A stretch of 64,000 nt of DNA, taken from Arachis hypogaea (taxonomy: Eukaryota; Streptophyta; Magnoliopsida; Fabales; Fabaceae). Where the stretch lies: NCBI RefSeq assembly GCF_003086295.3, contig NC_092048.1:67126841-67190840 (forward strand), written 5' to 3'. This document shows positions 23,000 through 37,900 of the stretch, piece by piece (positions within the stretch are counted from its first letter, which is position 1; each line of letters opens with the position of its first letter). Made by a program: the position numbers and the translations under genes. The notes under the pieces are model-generated. The model searched no databases. It was not told where the DNA came from and was given only the letters and a program-made list of their open reading frames with translations.

Positions 23000-25900
23000 C
23001 TTTAAATGACGCTATCCCGAGGAGGACACCTAAAGGCGAGCCGTAATGGCCTCATCTTCGGCAGTCTCTCCGGTTTTTTTTCCGGTTTTTTTTTACGTTG
23101 TGCTGACCTCGTTCTTTAAATGACGCTATCCCGAGTAGGACACCTAAAGGCGAGCCGTAATGGCCTCATCTTCGGCAGGTCTCCGTTTTTTTTTTCGTTT
23201 TTTTTTACGTTGTGCTGACCTCGTTCTTTAAATGACGCTATCCCGAGGAGGACACCTAAAGCGAGCCGTAATGGCCTCATCTTCGGCAGGCTCTTCCGGT
23301 TTTTTTTTCCAGTTTTTTTTTACGTTGTGCTGACCCTCGTTCTTTAAATGACGCTATCCCGAGGAGGACACCTAAAGGCGAGCCGTAATGGCCTCATCTT
23401 CGGCAGGCTCTTCCGATTTTTTTTCTGTTTTTTTTTACGTTGTGCTGACCCTCGTTCTTTAAATGACGCTATCCCGAGGGGACACCTAAAGGGAGCCGTA
23501 ATGGCCTCATCTTCGCAGGCTCCTGTTTTTTTTTCCGATTTTTTTTTTTACGTTGTGCTGACCCTCGTTCTTTAAATGACGCTATCCCGAGGAGGACACC
23601 TAAAGCGAGCCGTAATGGCCTCATCTTCGGCAGGCTCTCCGTTTTTTTTTCGTTTTTTTTACGTTGTGCTGACCCTCGTTCTTTAAATGACGCTATCCCG
23701 AGGAGGACACCTAAAGGCGAGCCGTAATGGCCTCATCTTCGGCAGGCTCTCCGGTTTTTTTTCGTTTTTTTTTTACGTTGTGCTGACCCTCGTTCTTTAA
23801 ATGACGCTATCCCGAGGAGGACACCTAAAGGCGAGCCGTAATGGCCTCATCTTCGGCAGGCTCTTCCGGTTTTTTTTTCCGTTTTTTTTTACGTTGTGCT
23901 GACCCTCGTTCTTTAAATGACGCTATCCCGAGGAGGACACCTAAAGGCGAGCCGTAATGGCCTCATCTTCGGCAGGCTCTCCGGTTTTTTTTTTCGGTTT
24001 TTTTTTACGTTGTGCTGACCCTCGTTCTTTAAATGACGCTATCCGAGGAGGACACCTAAAGGCGAGCCGTAATGCCTCATCTTCGCAGGCTCCTCCTTTT
24101 TTTTTTCGTTTTTTTTTTTTTTACGTTGTGCTGACCCTCGTTCTTTAAATGACGCTATCCCGAGGAGGACACCTAAAGGCGAGCCGTAATGGCCTCATCT
24201 TCGGCAGGCTCTTCCGTTTTTTTTTCGTTTTTTTTTACGTTGTGCTGACCCTCGTTCTTTAAATGACGCTATCCCGAGGAGGACACCTAAAGGGAGCCGT
24301 AATGGCCTCATCTTCGCAGGCTCCTCCGTTTTTTTTTCGTTTTTTTTTTACGTTGTGCTGACCCTCGTTCTTTAAATGACGCTATCCCGAGGAGGACACC
24401 TAAAGGCGAGCCGTAATGGCCTCATCTTCGCAGGCTCCTCCGTTTTTTTTTTTTTTTTTTTTTACGTTGTGCTGACCCTCGTTCTTTAAATGACGCTATC
24501 CCGAGGAGGACACCTAAAGGCGAGCCGTAATGGCCTCATCTTCGGCAGGCTCTCCGTTTTTTTTTCGTTTTTTTTTACGTTGTGCTGACCCTCGTTCTTT
24601 AAATGACGCTATCCCGAGGAGGACACCTAAAGGCGAGCCGTAATGGCCTCATCTTCGCAGGCTCTCCGTTTTTTTTCGTTTTTTTTTACGTTGTGCTGAC
24701 CCTCGTTCTTTAAATGACGCTATCCCGAGGAGGACACCTAAAGCGAGCCGTAATGGCCTCATCTTCGGCAGGCTCTCCGTTTTTTTTTCGATTTTTTTTT
24801 ACGTTGTGCTGACCCTCGTTCTTTAAATGACGCTATCCCGAGGAGGACACCTAAAGGCGAGCCGTAATGGCCTCATCTTCGCAGGCTCTCCGTTTTTTTT
24901 TTCCGTTTTTTTTTTTACGTTGTGCTGACCCTCGTTCTTTAAATGACGCTATCCCGAGGAGGACACCTAAAGGCGAGCCGTAATGGCCTCATCTTCGGCA
25001 GGCTCCTCCGTTTTTTTTCGATTTTTTTTTACGTTGTGCTGACCCTCGTTCTTTAAATGACGCTATCCCGAGGAGGACACCTAAAGGCGAGCCGTAATGG
25101 CCTCATCTTCGCAGGTCTCCGGTTTTTTTTTTCGTTTTTTTTTTACGTTGTGCTGACCCTCGTTCTTTAAATGACGCTATCCCGAGGAGGACACCTAAAG
25201 GCGAGCCGTAATGGCCTCATCTTCGGCAGGCTCTCCGTTTTTTTTTCGTTTTTTTTTACGTTGTGCTGACCCTCGTTCTTTAAATGACGCTATCCCGAGG
25301 AGGACACCTAAAGGCGAGCCGTAATGGCCTCATCTTCGGCAGGCTCTCCGTTTTTTTTCGTTTTTTTTTTACGTTGTGCTGACCCTCGTTCTTTAAATGA
25401 CGCTATCCCGAGGAGGACACCTAAAGGCGAGCCGTAATGGCCTCATCTTCGGCAGGCTCTCCGTTTTTTTTTCGTTTTTTTTACGTTGTGCTGACCCTCG
25501 TTCTTTAAATGACGCTATCCCGAGGAGGACACCTAAAGGCGAGCCGTAATGGCCTCATCTTCGGCAGGCTCTCCGTTTTTTTTTCCGTTTTTTTTTACGT
25601 TGTGCTGACCCTCGTTCTTTAAATGACGCTATCCCGAGGAGGACACCTAAAGGCGAGCCGTAATGGCCTCATCTTCGGCAGGCTCTCCGTTTTTTTTTCG
25701 ATTTTTTTTTACGTTGTGCTGACCCTCGTTCTTTAAATGACGCTATCCCGAGGAGGACACCTAAAGGAGAGCCGTAATGGCCTCATCTTCGGCAGGCTCC
25801 TCCGTTTTTTTTTCCGTTTTTTTTTTTTACGTTGTGCTGACCCTCGTTCTTTAAATGACGCTATCCCGAGGAGGACACCTAAAGGCGAGCCGTAATGGCC

Positions 25901-28900
25901 TCATCTTCGGCAGGCTCCTCCGTTTTTTTTTCGTTTTTTTTTACGTTGTGCTGACCCTCGTTCTTTAAATGACGCTATCCCGAGGAGGACACCTAAAGGC
26001 GAGCCGTAATGGCCTCATCTTCGGCAGGCTCTCCGGTTTTTTTTTCGGTTTTTTTTTACGTTGTGCTGACCTCGTTCTTTAAATGACGCTATCCCGAGGA
26101 GGACACCTAAAGCGAGCCGTAATGGCCTCATCTTCGGCAGGCTCTTCCGGTTTTTTTTTCGTTTTTTTTTACGTTGTGCTGACCCTCGTTCTTTAAATGA
26201 CGCTATCCCGAGGAGGACACCTAAAGGCGAGCCGTAATGGCCTCATCTTCGGCAGGCTCTCCGGTTTTTTTTTTCGTTTTTTTTTTACGTTGTGCTGACC
26301 CTCGTTCTTTAAATGACGCTATCCCGAGGAGGACACCTAAAGGCGAGCCGTAATGGCCTCATCTTCGGCAGGCTCTCCGTTTTTTTTTCGTTTTTTTTTA
26401 CGTTGTGCTGACCCTCGTTCTTTAAATGACGCTATCCCGAGGAGGACACCTAAAGGCGAGCCGTAATGGCCTCATCTTCGCAGGCTCCTCCGTTTTTTTT
26501 CGTTTTTTTTTTTTTACGTTGTGCTGACCCTCGTTCTTTAAATGACGCTATCCCGAGGAGGACACCTAAAGGCGAGCCGTAATGGCCTCATCTTCGGCAG
26601 GCTCCTCCGTTTTTTTTTCGTTTTTTTTTTTACGTTGTGCTGACCCTCGTTCTTTAAATGACGCTATCCCGAGGAGGACACCTAAAGGCGAGCCGTAATG
26701 GCCTCATCTTCGGCAGGCTCCTCCATTTTTTTTCGTTTTTTTTTTACGTTGTGCTGACCCTCGTTCTTTAAATGACGCTATCCCGAGGAGGACACCTAAA
26801 GGCGAGCCGTAATGGCCTCATCTTCGGCAGGCTCCTCCGTTTTTTTTCGTTTTTTTTTACGTTGTGCTGACCTCGTTCTTTAAATGACGCTATCCCGAGG
26901 AGGACACCTAAAGGCGAGCCGTAATGGCCTCATCTTCGGCAGGCTCTCCGTTTTTTTTCGTTTTTTTTTACGTTGTGCTGACCCTCGTTCTTTAAATGAC
27001 GCTATCCCGAGGAGGACACCTAAAGGCGAGCCGTAATGGCCTCATCTTCGGCAGGCTCCTCCGGTTTTTTTTCGTTTTTTTTTTACGTTGTGCTGACCTC
27101 GTTCTTTAAATGACGCTATCCCGAGGAGGACACCTAAAGGCGAGCCGTAATGGCCTCATCTTCGGCAGGCTCTCCGTTTTTTTTGTTTTTTTTTTACGTT
27201 GTGCTGACCTCGTTCTTTAAATGACGCTATCCCGAGGAGGACACCTAAAGGCGAGCCGTAATGGCCTCATCTTCGGCAGGCTCTTCCGATTTTTTTCGTT
27301 TTTTTTTACGTTGTGCTGACCCTCGTTCTTTAAATGACGCTATCCCGAGGAGGACACCTAAAGGCGAGCCGTAATGGCCTCATCTTCGCAGGCTCTCCGT
27401 TTTTTTTTTCGTTTTTTTTTTTTACGTTGTGCTGACCTCGTTCTTTAAATGACGCTATCCCGAGGAGGACACCTAAAGGCGAGCCGTAATGGCCTCATCT
27501 TCGGCAGGCTCTCCGTTTTTTTTCGTTTTTTTTTTTACGTTGTGCTGACCCTCGTTCTTTAAATGACGCTATCCCGAGGAGGACACCTAAAGGCGAGCCG
27601 TAATGGCCTCATCTTCGGCAGGCTCCTCCGTTTTTTTTCGTTTTTTTTTACGTTGTGCTGACCCTCGTTCTTTAAATGACGCTATCCCGAGGAGGACACC
27701 TAAAGGCGAGCCGTAATGGCCTCATCTTCGGCAGGCTCTCCGTTTTTTTTCGTTTTTTTTTTACGTTGTGCTGACCTCGTTCTTTAAATGACGCTATCCC
27801 GAGGAGGACACCTAAAGGCGAGCCGTAATGGCCTCATCTTCGGCAGGCTCTCCGTTTTTTTTCGTTTTTTTTTACGTTGTGCTGACCCTCGTTCTTTAAA
27901 TGACGCTATCCCGAGGAGGACACCTAAAGGGAGCCGTAATGGCCTCATCTTCGCAGGCTCTCCGTTTTTTTTCGTTTTTTTTTTTACGTTGTGCTGACCC
28001 TCGTTCTTTAAATGACGCTATCCCGAGGAGGACACCTAAAGCGAGCCGTAATGGCCTCATCTTCGGCAGGCTCTCCGTTTTTTTTTCGTTTTTTTTTTAC
28101 GTTGTGCTGACCCTCGTTCTTTAAATGACGCTATCCCGAGGAGGACACCTAAAGGCGAGCCGTAATGGCCTCATCTTCGGCAGGCTCCTCCATTTTTTTT
28201 CGTTTTTTTTTTTACGTTGTGCTGACCCTCGTTCTTTAAATGACGCTATCCCGAGGAGGACACCTAAAGGCGAGCCGTAATGGCCTCATCTTCGGCAGGC
28301 TCTCCGGTTTTTTTTTTCGGTTTTTTTTTTACGTTGTGCTGACCCTCGTTCTTTAAATGACGCTATCCCGAGGAGGACACCTAAAGGCGAGCCGTAATGG
28401 CCTCATCTTCGGCAGGCTCCTCCGGTTTTTTTTTCGTTTTTTTTTTACGTTGTGCTGACCCTCGTTCTTTAAATGACGCTATCCCGAGGAGGACACCTAA
28501 AGGCGAGCCGTAATGGCCTCATCTTCGGCAGGCTCCTCCGGTTTTTTTTCGTTTTTTTTTTTTACGTTGTGCTGACCCTCGTTCTTTAAATGACGCTATC
28601 CCGAGGAGGACACCTAAAGGCGAGCCGTAATGGCCTCATCTTCGGCAGGCTCCTCGTTTTTTTTTCGTTTTTTTTTTTACGTTGTGCTGACCCTCGTTCT
28701 TTAAATGACGCTATCCCGAGGAGGACACCTAAAGGCGAGCCGTAATGGCCTCATCTTCGGCAGGCTCTCCGTTTTTTTTCGTTTTTTTTTACGTTGTGCT
28801 GACCCTCGTTCTTTAAATGACGCTATCCCGAGGAGGACACCTAAAGGCGAGCCGTAATGGCCTCATCTTCGGCAGGCTCCTCCGTTTTTTTTCGGTTTTT

Positions 28901-31900
28901 TTTTTACGTTGTGCTGACCCTCGTTCTTTAAATGACGCTATCCCGAGGAGGACACCTAAAGGCGAGCCGTAATGGCCTCATCTTCGGCAGGCTCTTCCGG
29001 TTTTTTTTCCGTTTTTTTTTACGTTGTGCTGACCCTCGTTCTTTAAATGACGCTATCCCGAGGAGGACACCTAAAGGCGAGCCGTAATGGCCTCATCTTC
29101 GGCAGGCTCTCCGTTTTTTTTTTTTTCCGTTTTTTTTTACGTTGTGCTGACCCTCGTTCTTTAAATGACGCTATCCCGAGGAGGACACCTAAAGGCGAGC
29201 CGTAATGGCCTCATCTTCGCAGGCTCTTCCGTTTTTTTTTCGTTTTTTTTTTTTTTACGTTGTGCTGACCCTCGTTCTTTAAATGACGCTATCCCGAGGA
29301 GGACACCTAAAGGCGAGCCGTAATGGCCTCATCTTCGGCAGGCTCCTCGTTTTTTTTTCGGTTTTTTTTTTTTTACGTTGTGCTGACCCTCGTTCTTTAA
29401 ATGACGCTATCCCGAGGAGGACACCTAAAGGCGAGCCGTAATGGCCTCATCTTCGCAGGCTCCTCCGTTTTTTTTTCGTTTTTTTTTTACGTTGTGCTGA
29501 CCCTCGTTCTTTAAATGACGCTATCCCGAGGAGGACACCTAAAGGCGAGCCGTAATGGCCTCATCTTCGCAGGCTCTCCGTTTTTTTTTTTCCGTTTTTT
29601 TTTACGTTGTGCTGACCCTCGTTCTTTAAATGACGCTATCCCGAGGAGACACCTAAAGGCGAGCCGTAATGCCTCATCTTCGCAGGCTCTCCGGTTTTTT
29701 TTTTCGTTTTTTTTTACGTTGTGCTGACCCTCGTTCTTTAAATGACGCTATCCCGAGGAGGACACCTAAAGGCGAGCCGTAATGGCCTCATCTTCGGCAG
29801 GCTCCTCCGGTTTTTTTTTCGTTTTTTTTTACGTTGTGCTGACCCTCGTTCTTTAAATGACGCTATCCCGAGGAGGACACCTAAAGGCGAGCCGTAATGG
29901 CCTCATCTTCGGCAGGCTCTCCGTTTTTTTTTCCGTTTTTTTTTTTTTACGTTGTGCTGACCCTCGTTCTTTAAATGACGCTATCCCGAGGAGGACACCT
30001 AAAGGCGAGCCGTAATGGCCTCATCTTCGGCAGGCTCTCCGGTTTTTTTTCCGATTTTTTTTTTTACGTTGTGCTGACCCTCGTTCTTTAAATGACGCTA
30101 TCCCGAGGAGGACACCTAAAGGCGAGCCGTAATGGCCTCATCTTCGCAGGCTCCTCCTTTTTTTTGTTTTTTTTTTTTTACGTTGTGCTGACCCTCGTTC
30201 TTTAAATGACGCTATCCCGAGGAGGACACCTAAAGGCGAGCCGTAATGGCCTCATCTTCGGCAGGCTCCTCCGTTTTTTTTTTCGTTTTTTTTTACGTTG
30301 TGCTGACCCTCGTTCTTTAAATGACGCTATCCCGAGGAGGACACCTAAAGGCGAGCCGTAATGGCCTCATCTTCGGCAGGCTCCTCCGTTTTTTTTTCGT
30401 TTTTTTTTTACGTTGTGCTGACCCTCGTTCTTTAAATGACGCTATCCCGAGGAGGACACCTAAAGGCGAGCCGTAATGGCCTCATCTTCGCAGGCTCCTT
30501 TTTTTTTTCGTTTTTTTTTTTTACGTTGTGCTGACCTCGTTCTTTAAATGACGCTATCCCGAGGAGGACACCTAAAGGCGAGCCGTAATGGCCTCATCTT
30601 CGGCAGGCTCTCCTTTTTTTTCCGTTTTTTTTTTTTTTACGTTGTGCTGACCCTCGTTCTTTAAATGACGCTATCCCGAGGAGGACACCTAAAGCGAGCC
30701 GTAATGGCCTCATCTTCGGCAGGCTCTCCGGTTTTTTTTCTGTTTTTTTTTACGTTGTGCTGACCCTCGTTCTTTAAATGACGCTATCCCGAGGGGAACC
30801 TAAAGGGAGCCGTAATGCCTCATCTTCGCAGGCTCCTCCGTTTTTTTTCCGTTTTTTTTTTTTTTACGTTGTGCTGACCCTCGTTCTTTAAATGACGCTA
30901 TCCCGAGGAGGACACCTAAAGGCGAGCCGTAATGGCCTCATCTTCGCAGGCTCCTCCATTTTTTTTTCGTTTTTTTTTACGTTGTGCTGACCCTCGTTCT
31001 TTAAATGACGCTATCCCGAGGAGGACACCTAAAGGCGAGCCGTAATGGCCTCATCTTCGGCAGGCTCTCCGTTTTTTTTCGTTTTTTTTTTACGTTGTGC
31101 TGACCCTCGTTCTTTAAATGACGCTATCCCGAGGAGGACACCTAAAGGCGAGCCGTAATGGCCTCATCTTCGGCAGGCTCCTCCGTTTTTTTTTCGTTTT
31201 TTTTTTACGTTGTGCTGACCCTCGTTCTTTAAATGACGCTATCCCGAGGAGGACACCTAAAGGCGAGCCGTAATGGCCTCATCTTCGGCAGGCTCCTCCG
31301 GTTTTTTTTCGGTTTTTTTTTTACGTTGTGCTGACCCTCGTTCTTTAAATGACGCTATCCCGAGGAGGACACCTAAAGCGAGCCGTAATGGCCTCATCTT
31401 CGGCAGGCTCTCCGGTTTTTTTTTCGTTTTTTTTTACGTTGTGCTGACCCTCGTTCTTTAAATGACGCTATCCCGAGGAGGACACCTAAAGGCGAGCCGT
31501 AATGGCCTCATCTTCGGCAGGCTCTCCGGTTTTTTTTCGTTTTTTTTTTTTTACGTTGTGCTGACCCTCGTTCTTTAAATGACGCTATCCCGAGGAGGAC
31601 ACCTAAAGGCGAGCCGTAATGCCTCATCTTCAGCAGGCTCCTCCATTTTTTTTCGTTTTTTTTTTTTTTTACGTTGTGCTGACCCTCGTTCTTTAAATGA
31701 CGCTATCCCGAGGAGGACACCTAAAGGCGAGCCGTAATGGCCTCATCTTCGGCAGGCTCTCCGGTTTTTTTTTTCGTTTTTTTTTTACGTTGTGCTGACC
31801 CTCGTTCTTTAAATGACGCTATCCCGAGGAGGACACCTAAAGGCGAGCCGTAATGGCCTCATCTTCAGCAGGCTCCTCATTTTTTTCCGGTTTTTTCGTT

Positions 31901-34900
31901 TTTTTTTACGTTGTGCTGACCCTCGTTCTTTAAATGACGCTATCCCGAGGAGGACACCTAAAGGCGAGCCGTAATGGCCTCATCTTCGGCAGGCTCCTCC
32001 GTTTTTTTTCGTTTTTTTTTACGTTGTGCTGACCCTCGTTCTTTAAATGACGCTATCCCGAGGAGACACCTAAAGGCGAGCCGTAATGGCCTCATCTTCG
32101 CAGGCTCCTCCGTTTTTTTTTCCGTTTTTTTTTACGTTGTGCTGACCCTCGTTCTTTAAATGACGCTATCCCGAGGAGGACACCTAAAGGCGAGCCGTAA
32201 TGGCCTCATCTTCGGCAGGCTCCTCCTTTTTTTTTCGGTTTTTTTTTTTACGTTGTGCTGACCCTCGTTCTTTAAATGACGCTATCCCGAGGAGGACACC
32301 TAAAGGCGAGCCGTAATGGCCTCATCTTCGCAGGCTCCTCCGTTTTTTTTCGTTTTTTCTTTTTTTTTACGTTGTGCTGACCCTCGTTCTTTAAATGACG
32401 CTATCCCGAGGAGGACACCTAAAGGCGAGCCGTAATGGCCTCATCTTCGGCAGGCTCCTTCCATTTTTTTTCGTTTTTTTTTACGTTGTGCTGACCCTCG
32501 TTCTTTAAATGACGCTATCCCGAGGAGGACACCTAAAGGCGAGCCGTAATGGCCTCATCTTCGCAGGCTCCTCTTTTTTTTTCGATTTTTTTTTTTTTTA
32601 CGTTGTGCTGACCCTCGTTCTTTAAATGACGCTATCCCGAGGAGGACACCTAAAGGCGAGCCGTAATGGCCTCATCTTCGCAGGCTCCTCCGTTTTTTTT
32701 TCGTTTTTTTTTTTACGTTGTGCTGACCCTCGTTCTTTAAATGACGCTATCCCGAGGAGGACACCTAAAGGCGAGCCGTAATGGCCTCATCTTCGGCAGG
32801 CTCCTCCGTTTTTTTTTTCTTTTTTTTTACGTTGTGCTGACCCTCGTTCTTTAAATGACGCTATCCCGAGGAGGACACCTAAAGGCGAGCCGTAATGGCC
32901 TCATCTTCGGCAGGCTCCTTTTTTTTTTCGTTTTTTTTTACGTTGTGCTGACCCTCGTTCTTTAAATGACGCTATCCCGAGGAGGACACCTAAAGGAGAG
33001 CCGTAATGGCCTCATCTTCGCAGGCTCCTTCCGTTTTTTTCGTTTTTTTTTTTACGTTGTGCTGACCCTCGTTCTTTAAATGACGCTATCCCGAGGAGGA
33101 CACCTAAAGGCGAGCCGTAATGGCCTCATCTTCGGCAGGCTCTCCGGTTTTTTTTTCGTTTTTTTTTACGTTGTGCTGACCCTCGTTCTTTAAATGACGC
33201 TATCCCGAGGAGGACACCTAAAGGCGAGCCGTAATGGCCTCATCTTCGGCAGGCTCTTCCGGTTTTTTTCTGTTTTTTTTACGTTGTGCTGACCCTCGTT
33301 CTTTAAATGACGCTATCCCGAGGAGGACACCTAAAGGCGAGCCGTAATGGCCTCATCTTCGGCAGGCTCTTCCGGTTTTTTTCTGTTTTTTTTACGTTGT
33401 GCTGACCCTCGTTCTTTAAATGACGCTATCCCGAGGAGGACACCTAAAGGCGAGCCGTAATGGCCTCATCTTCGCAGGCTCTCCGGTTTTTTTTCGTTTT
33501 TTTTTTTTACGTTGTGCTGACCCTCGTTCTTTAAATGACGCTATCCCGAGGAGGACACCTAAAGGCGAGCCGTAATGGCCTCATCTTCGGCAGGCTCTCC
33601 GGTTTTTTTTCGTTTTTTTTTTTACGTTGTGCTGACCCTCGTTCTTTAAATGACGCTATCCCGAGGAGGACACCTAAAGGCGAGCCGTAATGGCCTCATC
33701 TTCGGCAGGCTCTCCGTTTTTTTTTCCGTTTTTTTTTTACGTTGTGCTGACCCTCGTTCTTTAAATGACGCTATCCCGAGGAGGACACCTAAAGGCGAGC
33801 CGTAATGGCCTCATCTTCGCAGGCTCCTCATTTTTTTTCCGTTTTTTTTTTTACGTTGTGCTGACCCTCGTTCTTTAAATGACGCTATCCCGAGGAGGAC
33901 ACCTAAAGGCGAGCCGTAATGGCCTCATCTTCGGCAGGCTCTCCGTTTTTTTTCGATTTTTCGTTTTTTTTACGTTGTGCTGACCCTCGTTCTTTAAATG
34001 ACGCTATCCCGAGGAGGACACCTAAAGGCGAGCCGTAATGGCCTCATCTTCAGCAGGCTCCTCTTTTTTTTTCCGTTTTTTTTTTTTTTACGTTGTGCTG
34101 ACCCTCGTTCTTTAAATGACGCTATCCGAGGAGGACACCTAAAGGCGAGCCGTAATGGCCTCATCTTCGGCAGGCTCCTTCCGGTTTTTTTCCGTTTTTT
34201 TTTTACGTTGTGCTGACCCTCGTTCTTTAAATGACGCTATCCCGAGGAGGACACCTAAAGGCGAGCCGTAATGGCCTCATCTTCAGCAGGCTCCTCTTTT
34301 TTTTCGTTTTTTTTTTTTACGTTGTGCTGACCCTCGTTCTTTAAATGACGCTATCCCGAGGAGGACACCTAAAGGCGAGCCGTAATGGCCTCATCTTCGC
34401 AGGCTCCTCTTTTTTTTTTCGTTTTTTTTTTTTTACGTTGTGCTGACCCTCGTTCTTTAAATGACGCTATCCCGAGGAGGACACCTAAAGGCGAGCCGTA
34501 ATGGCCTCATCTTCGCAGGCTCCTCTTTTTTTTTCGATTTTTTTTTTACGTTGTGCTGACCCTCGTTCTTTAAATGACGCTATCCCGAGGAGGACACCTA
34601 AAGGCGAGCCGTAATGGCCTCATCTTCGGCAGGCTCCTCTTTTTTTTTCCGTTTTTTTTTTTTTACGTTGTGCTGACCCTCGTTCTTTAAATGACGCTAT
34701 CCCGAGGAGGACACCTAAAGGCGAGCCGTAATGGCCTCATCTTCGGCAGGCTCCTCCGGTTTTTTTTCGTTTTTTTTTTACGTTGTGCTGACCTCGTTCT
34801 TTAAATGACGCTATCCCGAGGAGGACACCTAAAGGCGAGCCGTAATGGCCTCATCTTCGCAGGCTCCTCCGTTTTTTTTTCGTTTTTTTTTACGTTGTGC

Positions 34901-37900
34901 TGACCCTCGTTCTTTAAATGACGCTATCCCGAGAGGACACCTAAAGGCGAGCCGTAATGCCTCATCTTCGCAGGTCTCCGTTTTTTTTTCGATTTTTTTT
35001 TACGTTGTGCTGACCCTCGTTCTTTAAATGACGCTATCCCGAGGAGACACCTAAAGGCGAGCCGTAATGGCCTCATCTTCGGCAGGCTCCTCTTTTTTTT
35101 TCGTTTTTTTTTACGTTGTGCTGACCTCGTTCTTTAAATGACGCTATCCCGAGGAGGACACCTAAAGGCGAGCCGTAATGGCCTCATCTTCGGCAGGCTC
35201 TCCGGTTTTTTTTTTTTTTTTTTTACGTTGTGCTGACCCTCGTTCTTAAATGACGCTATCCCGAGGGGACACCTAAAGGCGAGCCGTAATGGCCTCATCT
35301 TCGCAGGCTCCTCCGGTTTTTTTCGTTTTTTTTTACGTTGTGCTGACCCTCGTTCTTTAAATGACGCTATCCCGAGGGGACACCTAAAGGCGAGCCGTAA
35401 TGGCCTCATCTTCGGCAGGCTCCTCTTTTTTTTTCGGTTTTTTTTTTACGTTGTGCTGACCCTCGTTCTTTAAATGACGCTATCCCGAGGAGGACACCTA
35501 AAGGCGAGCCGTAATGGCCTCATCTTCGGAGGCTCTTCCGTTTTTTTTCTGTTTTTTTTTACGTTGTGCTGACCCCGTTCTTTAAATGACGTATCCCGAG
35601 GGGAACCTAAAGGAGAGCCGTAATGGCCTCATCTTCAGCAGGCTCCTCTTTTTTTTCGTTTTTTTCCGTTTTTTTTTACGTTGTGCTGACCCTCGTTCTT
35701 TAAATGACGCTATCCGAGGAGGACACCTAAAGGCGAGCCGTAATGGCCTCATCTTCGGCAGGCTCCTCCGGTTTTTTTTTTCGTTTTTTCTTTTTTTTTT
35801 ACGTTGTGCTGACCCTCGTTCTTTAAATGATGCTATCCGGAGGAGGACACCTAAAGGCGAGCCGTAATGGCCTCATCTTCGGCAGGCTCCTCCATTTTTT
35901 TTCGGTTTTTTTTTTAACGTTGTGCTGACCTCGTTTTTAAATGACGCTATCCCGAGGAGGACACCTAAAGGCGAGCCGTAATGCCTCATTTTAGCAGGCT
36001 CCTCCGTTTTTTTTTCGTTTTTTTTTACTTGTGCTGACCCTCGTTCTTTAAATGACGCTATCCCGAGGAGGACACCTAAAGGCGAGCCGTAATGGCCTCA
36101 TCTTCGCAGGTCCTCCGTTTTTTTTTCCGTTTTTTTTTACGTTGTGCTGACCCTCGTTCTTTAAATGAGCTATCCCGAGGAGGACACCTAAAGGCGAGCC
36201 GTAATGGCCTCATCTTCGGCAGGCTCCTCCGGTTTTTTTTTCTTTTTTTTTACGTTGTGCTGACCCTCGTTCTTTAAATGACGCTATCCCGAGGAGGACA
36301 CCTAAAGGCGAGCCGTAATGGCCTCATCTTCGCAGGCTCCTCCGGTTTTTTTTTTCGGTTTTTTTTTACGTTGTGCTGCCCTCGTTCTTTAAATGACGCT
36401 ATCCCGAGGAGGACACCTAAAGCGAGCCGTAATGGCCTCATCTTCGGCAGGCTCTTCCGGTTTTTTTTCCTTTTTTTTTACGTTGTGCTGACCCTCGTTC
36501 TTTAAATGACGCTATCCCGAGGAGGACACCTAAAGGCGAGCCGTAATGCCTCATCTTCGGCAGGCTCCTCCGGTTTTTTTTTGTTTTTTTTTACGTTGTG
36601 CTTGACCTCGTTCTTTAAATGACGCTATCCCGAGGAGGACACCTAAAGGCGAGCCGTAATGGCCTCATCTTCGGCAGGCTCCTCCGTTTTTTTTTCGGTT
36701 TTTTTTTTACGTTGTGCTGACCCTCGTTCTTTAAATGACGCTATCCCGAGGAGGACACCTAAAGCGAGCCGTAATGGCCTCATCTTCGCAGGCTCTTCCG
36801 GTTTTTTTTTTCTTTTTTTTTTACGTTGTGCTGACCCTCGTTCTTTAAATGACGCTATCCCGAGGAGGACACCTAAAGGCGAGCCGTAATGGCCTCATCT
36901 TCAGCAGGCTCCTCCTTTTTTTTCGTTTTTTCGTTTTTTTTACGTTGTGCTGACCCTCGTTCTTTAAATGACGCTATCCCGAGGAGGACACCTAAAGGCG
37001 AGCCGTAATGGCCTCATCTTCGGCAGGCTCTCCATTTTTTTTTTTTTTTTTTACGTTGTGCTGACCCTCGTTCTTTAAATGACGCTATCCCGAGGAGGAC
37101 ACCTAAAGGCGAGCCGTAATGGCCTCATCTTCAGCAGGTCCTCTTTTTTTTTTCGATTTTTTTTTTTTTAGTTTGCTGACCCTCGTTCTTTAAATGACGT
37201 ATCCCGAGGAGGACACCTAAAGGAGCCGTAATGGCCTCATCTTCGCAGGCTCCTCCATTTTTTTTCGGTTTTTTTTTTTACGTTGTGCTGACCCTCGTTC
37301 TTTAAATGATGCTATCCGAGGAGGACACCTAAAGGCGAGCCGTAATGCCTCATCTTCGGCAGGCTCCTCCATTTTTTTTCGGTTTTTTTTTTTTTTTACG
37401 TTGTGCTGACCCTCGTTCTTTAAATGACGCTATCCGAGGAGGAACCTAAAGCGAGCCGTAATGGCCTCATCTTAGCAGGCTCCTTTTTTTTTTCGTTTTT
37501 TTTTTTTTTACGTTGTCTGACCCTCGTTCTTTAAATGAGCTATCCCGAGGAGGACACCTAAAGGCGAGCCGTAATGGCCTCATCTTCGGCAGGCTCCTCC
37601 GTTTTTTTTCTTTTTTTTTTTACGTTGTGCTGACCCTCGTTCTTTAAATGACGCTATCCCGAGGAGGACACCTAAAGGCGAGCCGTAATGGCCTCATCTT
37701 CGGCAGGCTCTCCAGTTTTTTTTCGTTTTTTTTTTTTTTTTACGTTGTCTGACCCTCGTTCTTTAAATGACGCTATCCCGAGAGGAACCTAAAGGCGAGC
37801 CGTAATGGCCTCATCTTCAGCAGGCTCCTTTTTTTTTTCGTTTTTTTTTTTTTTTACGTTGTGCTGACCTCGTTCTTTAAATGATTCTATCCCGAGGAGG

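Larger units (their letters stand above)
10661..23000 (+). repeat. 115-bp satellite, block II (diverged, ~1.9-kb higher-order repeat)
   Basis: Continuation of block I after the retroelement. Monomer variants recur in a fixed order: an ACTACG...CGTTCATTAAATG unit, a GAGGGGATACC unit, a GTGATGACC/GAGAACACC unit, a TCGGGG/GACCCACG unit, a TATACGTTATG unit, a CTCCTATAT unit, a CTCCCGG/GACACTCG unit, a CCTACG/GCTTGCC unit and a GTTTCTC/GAACCTCG unit. The CTCCTATAT unit falls near 11344, 13253, 16371, 18279 and 19451. The gaps are about 1909, 3118, 1908 and 1172 bp, i.e. about 16, 26, 16 and 10 monomers. From about 19600 on, single missing bases become frequent. The right limit is a gradual change into the uniform core. 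Confidence 0.93.
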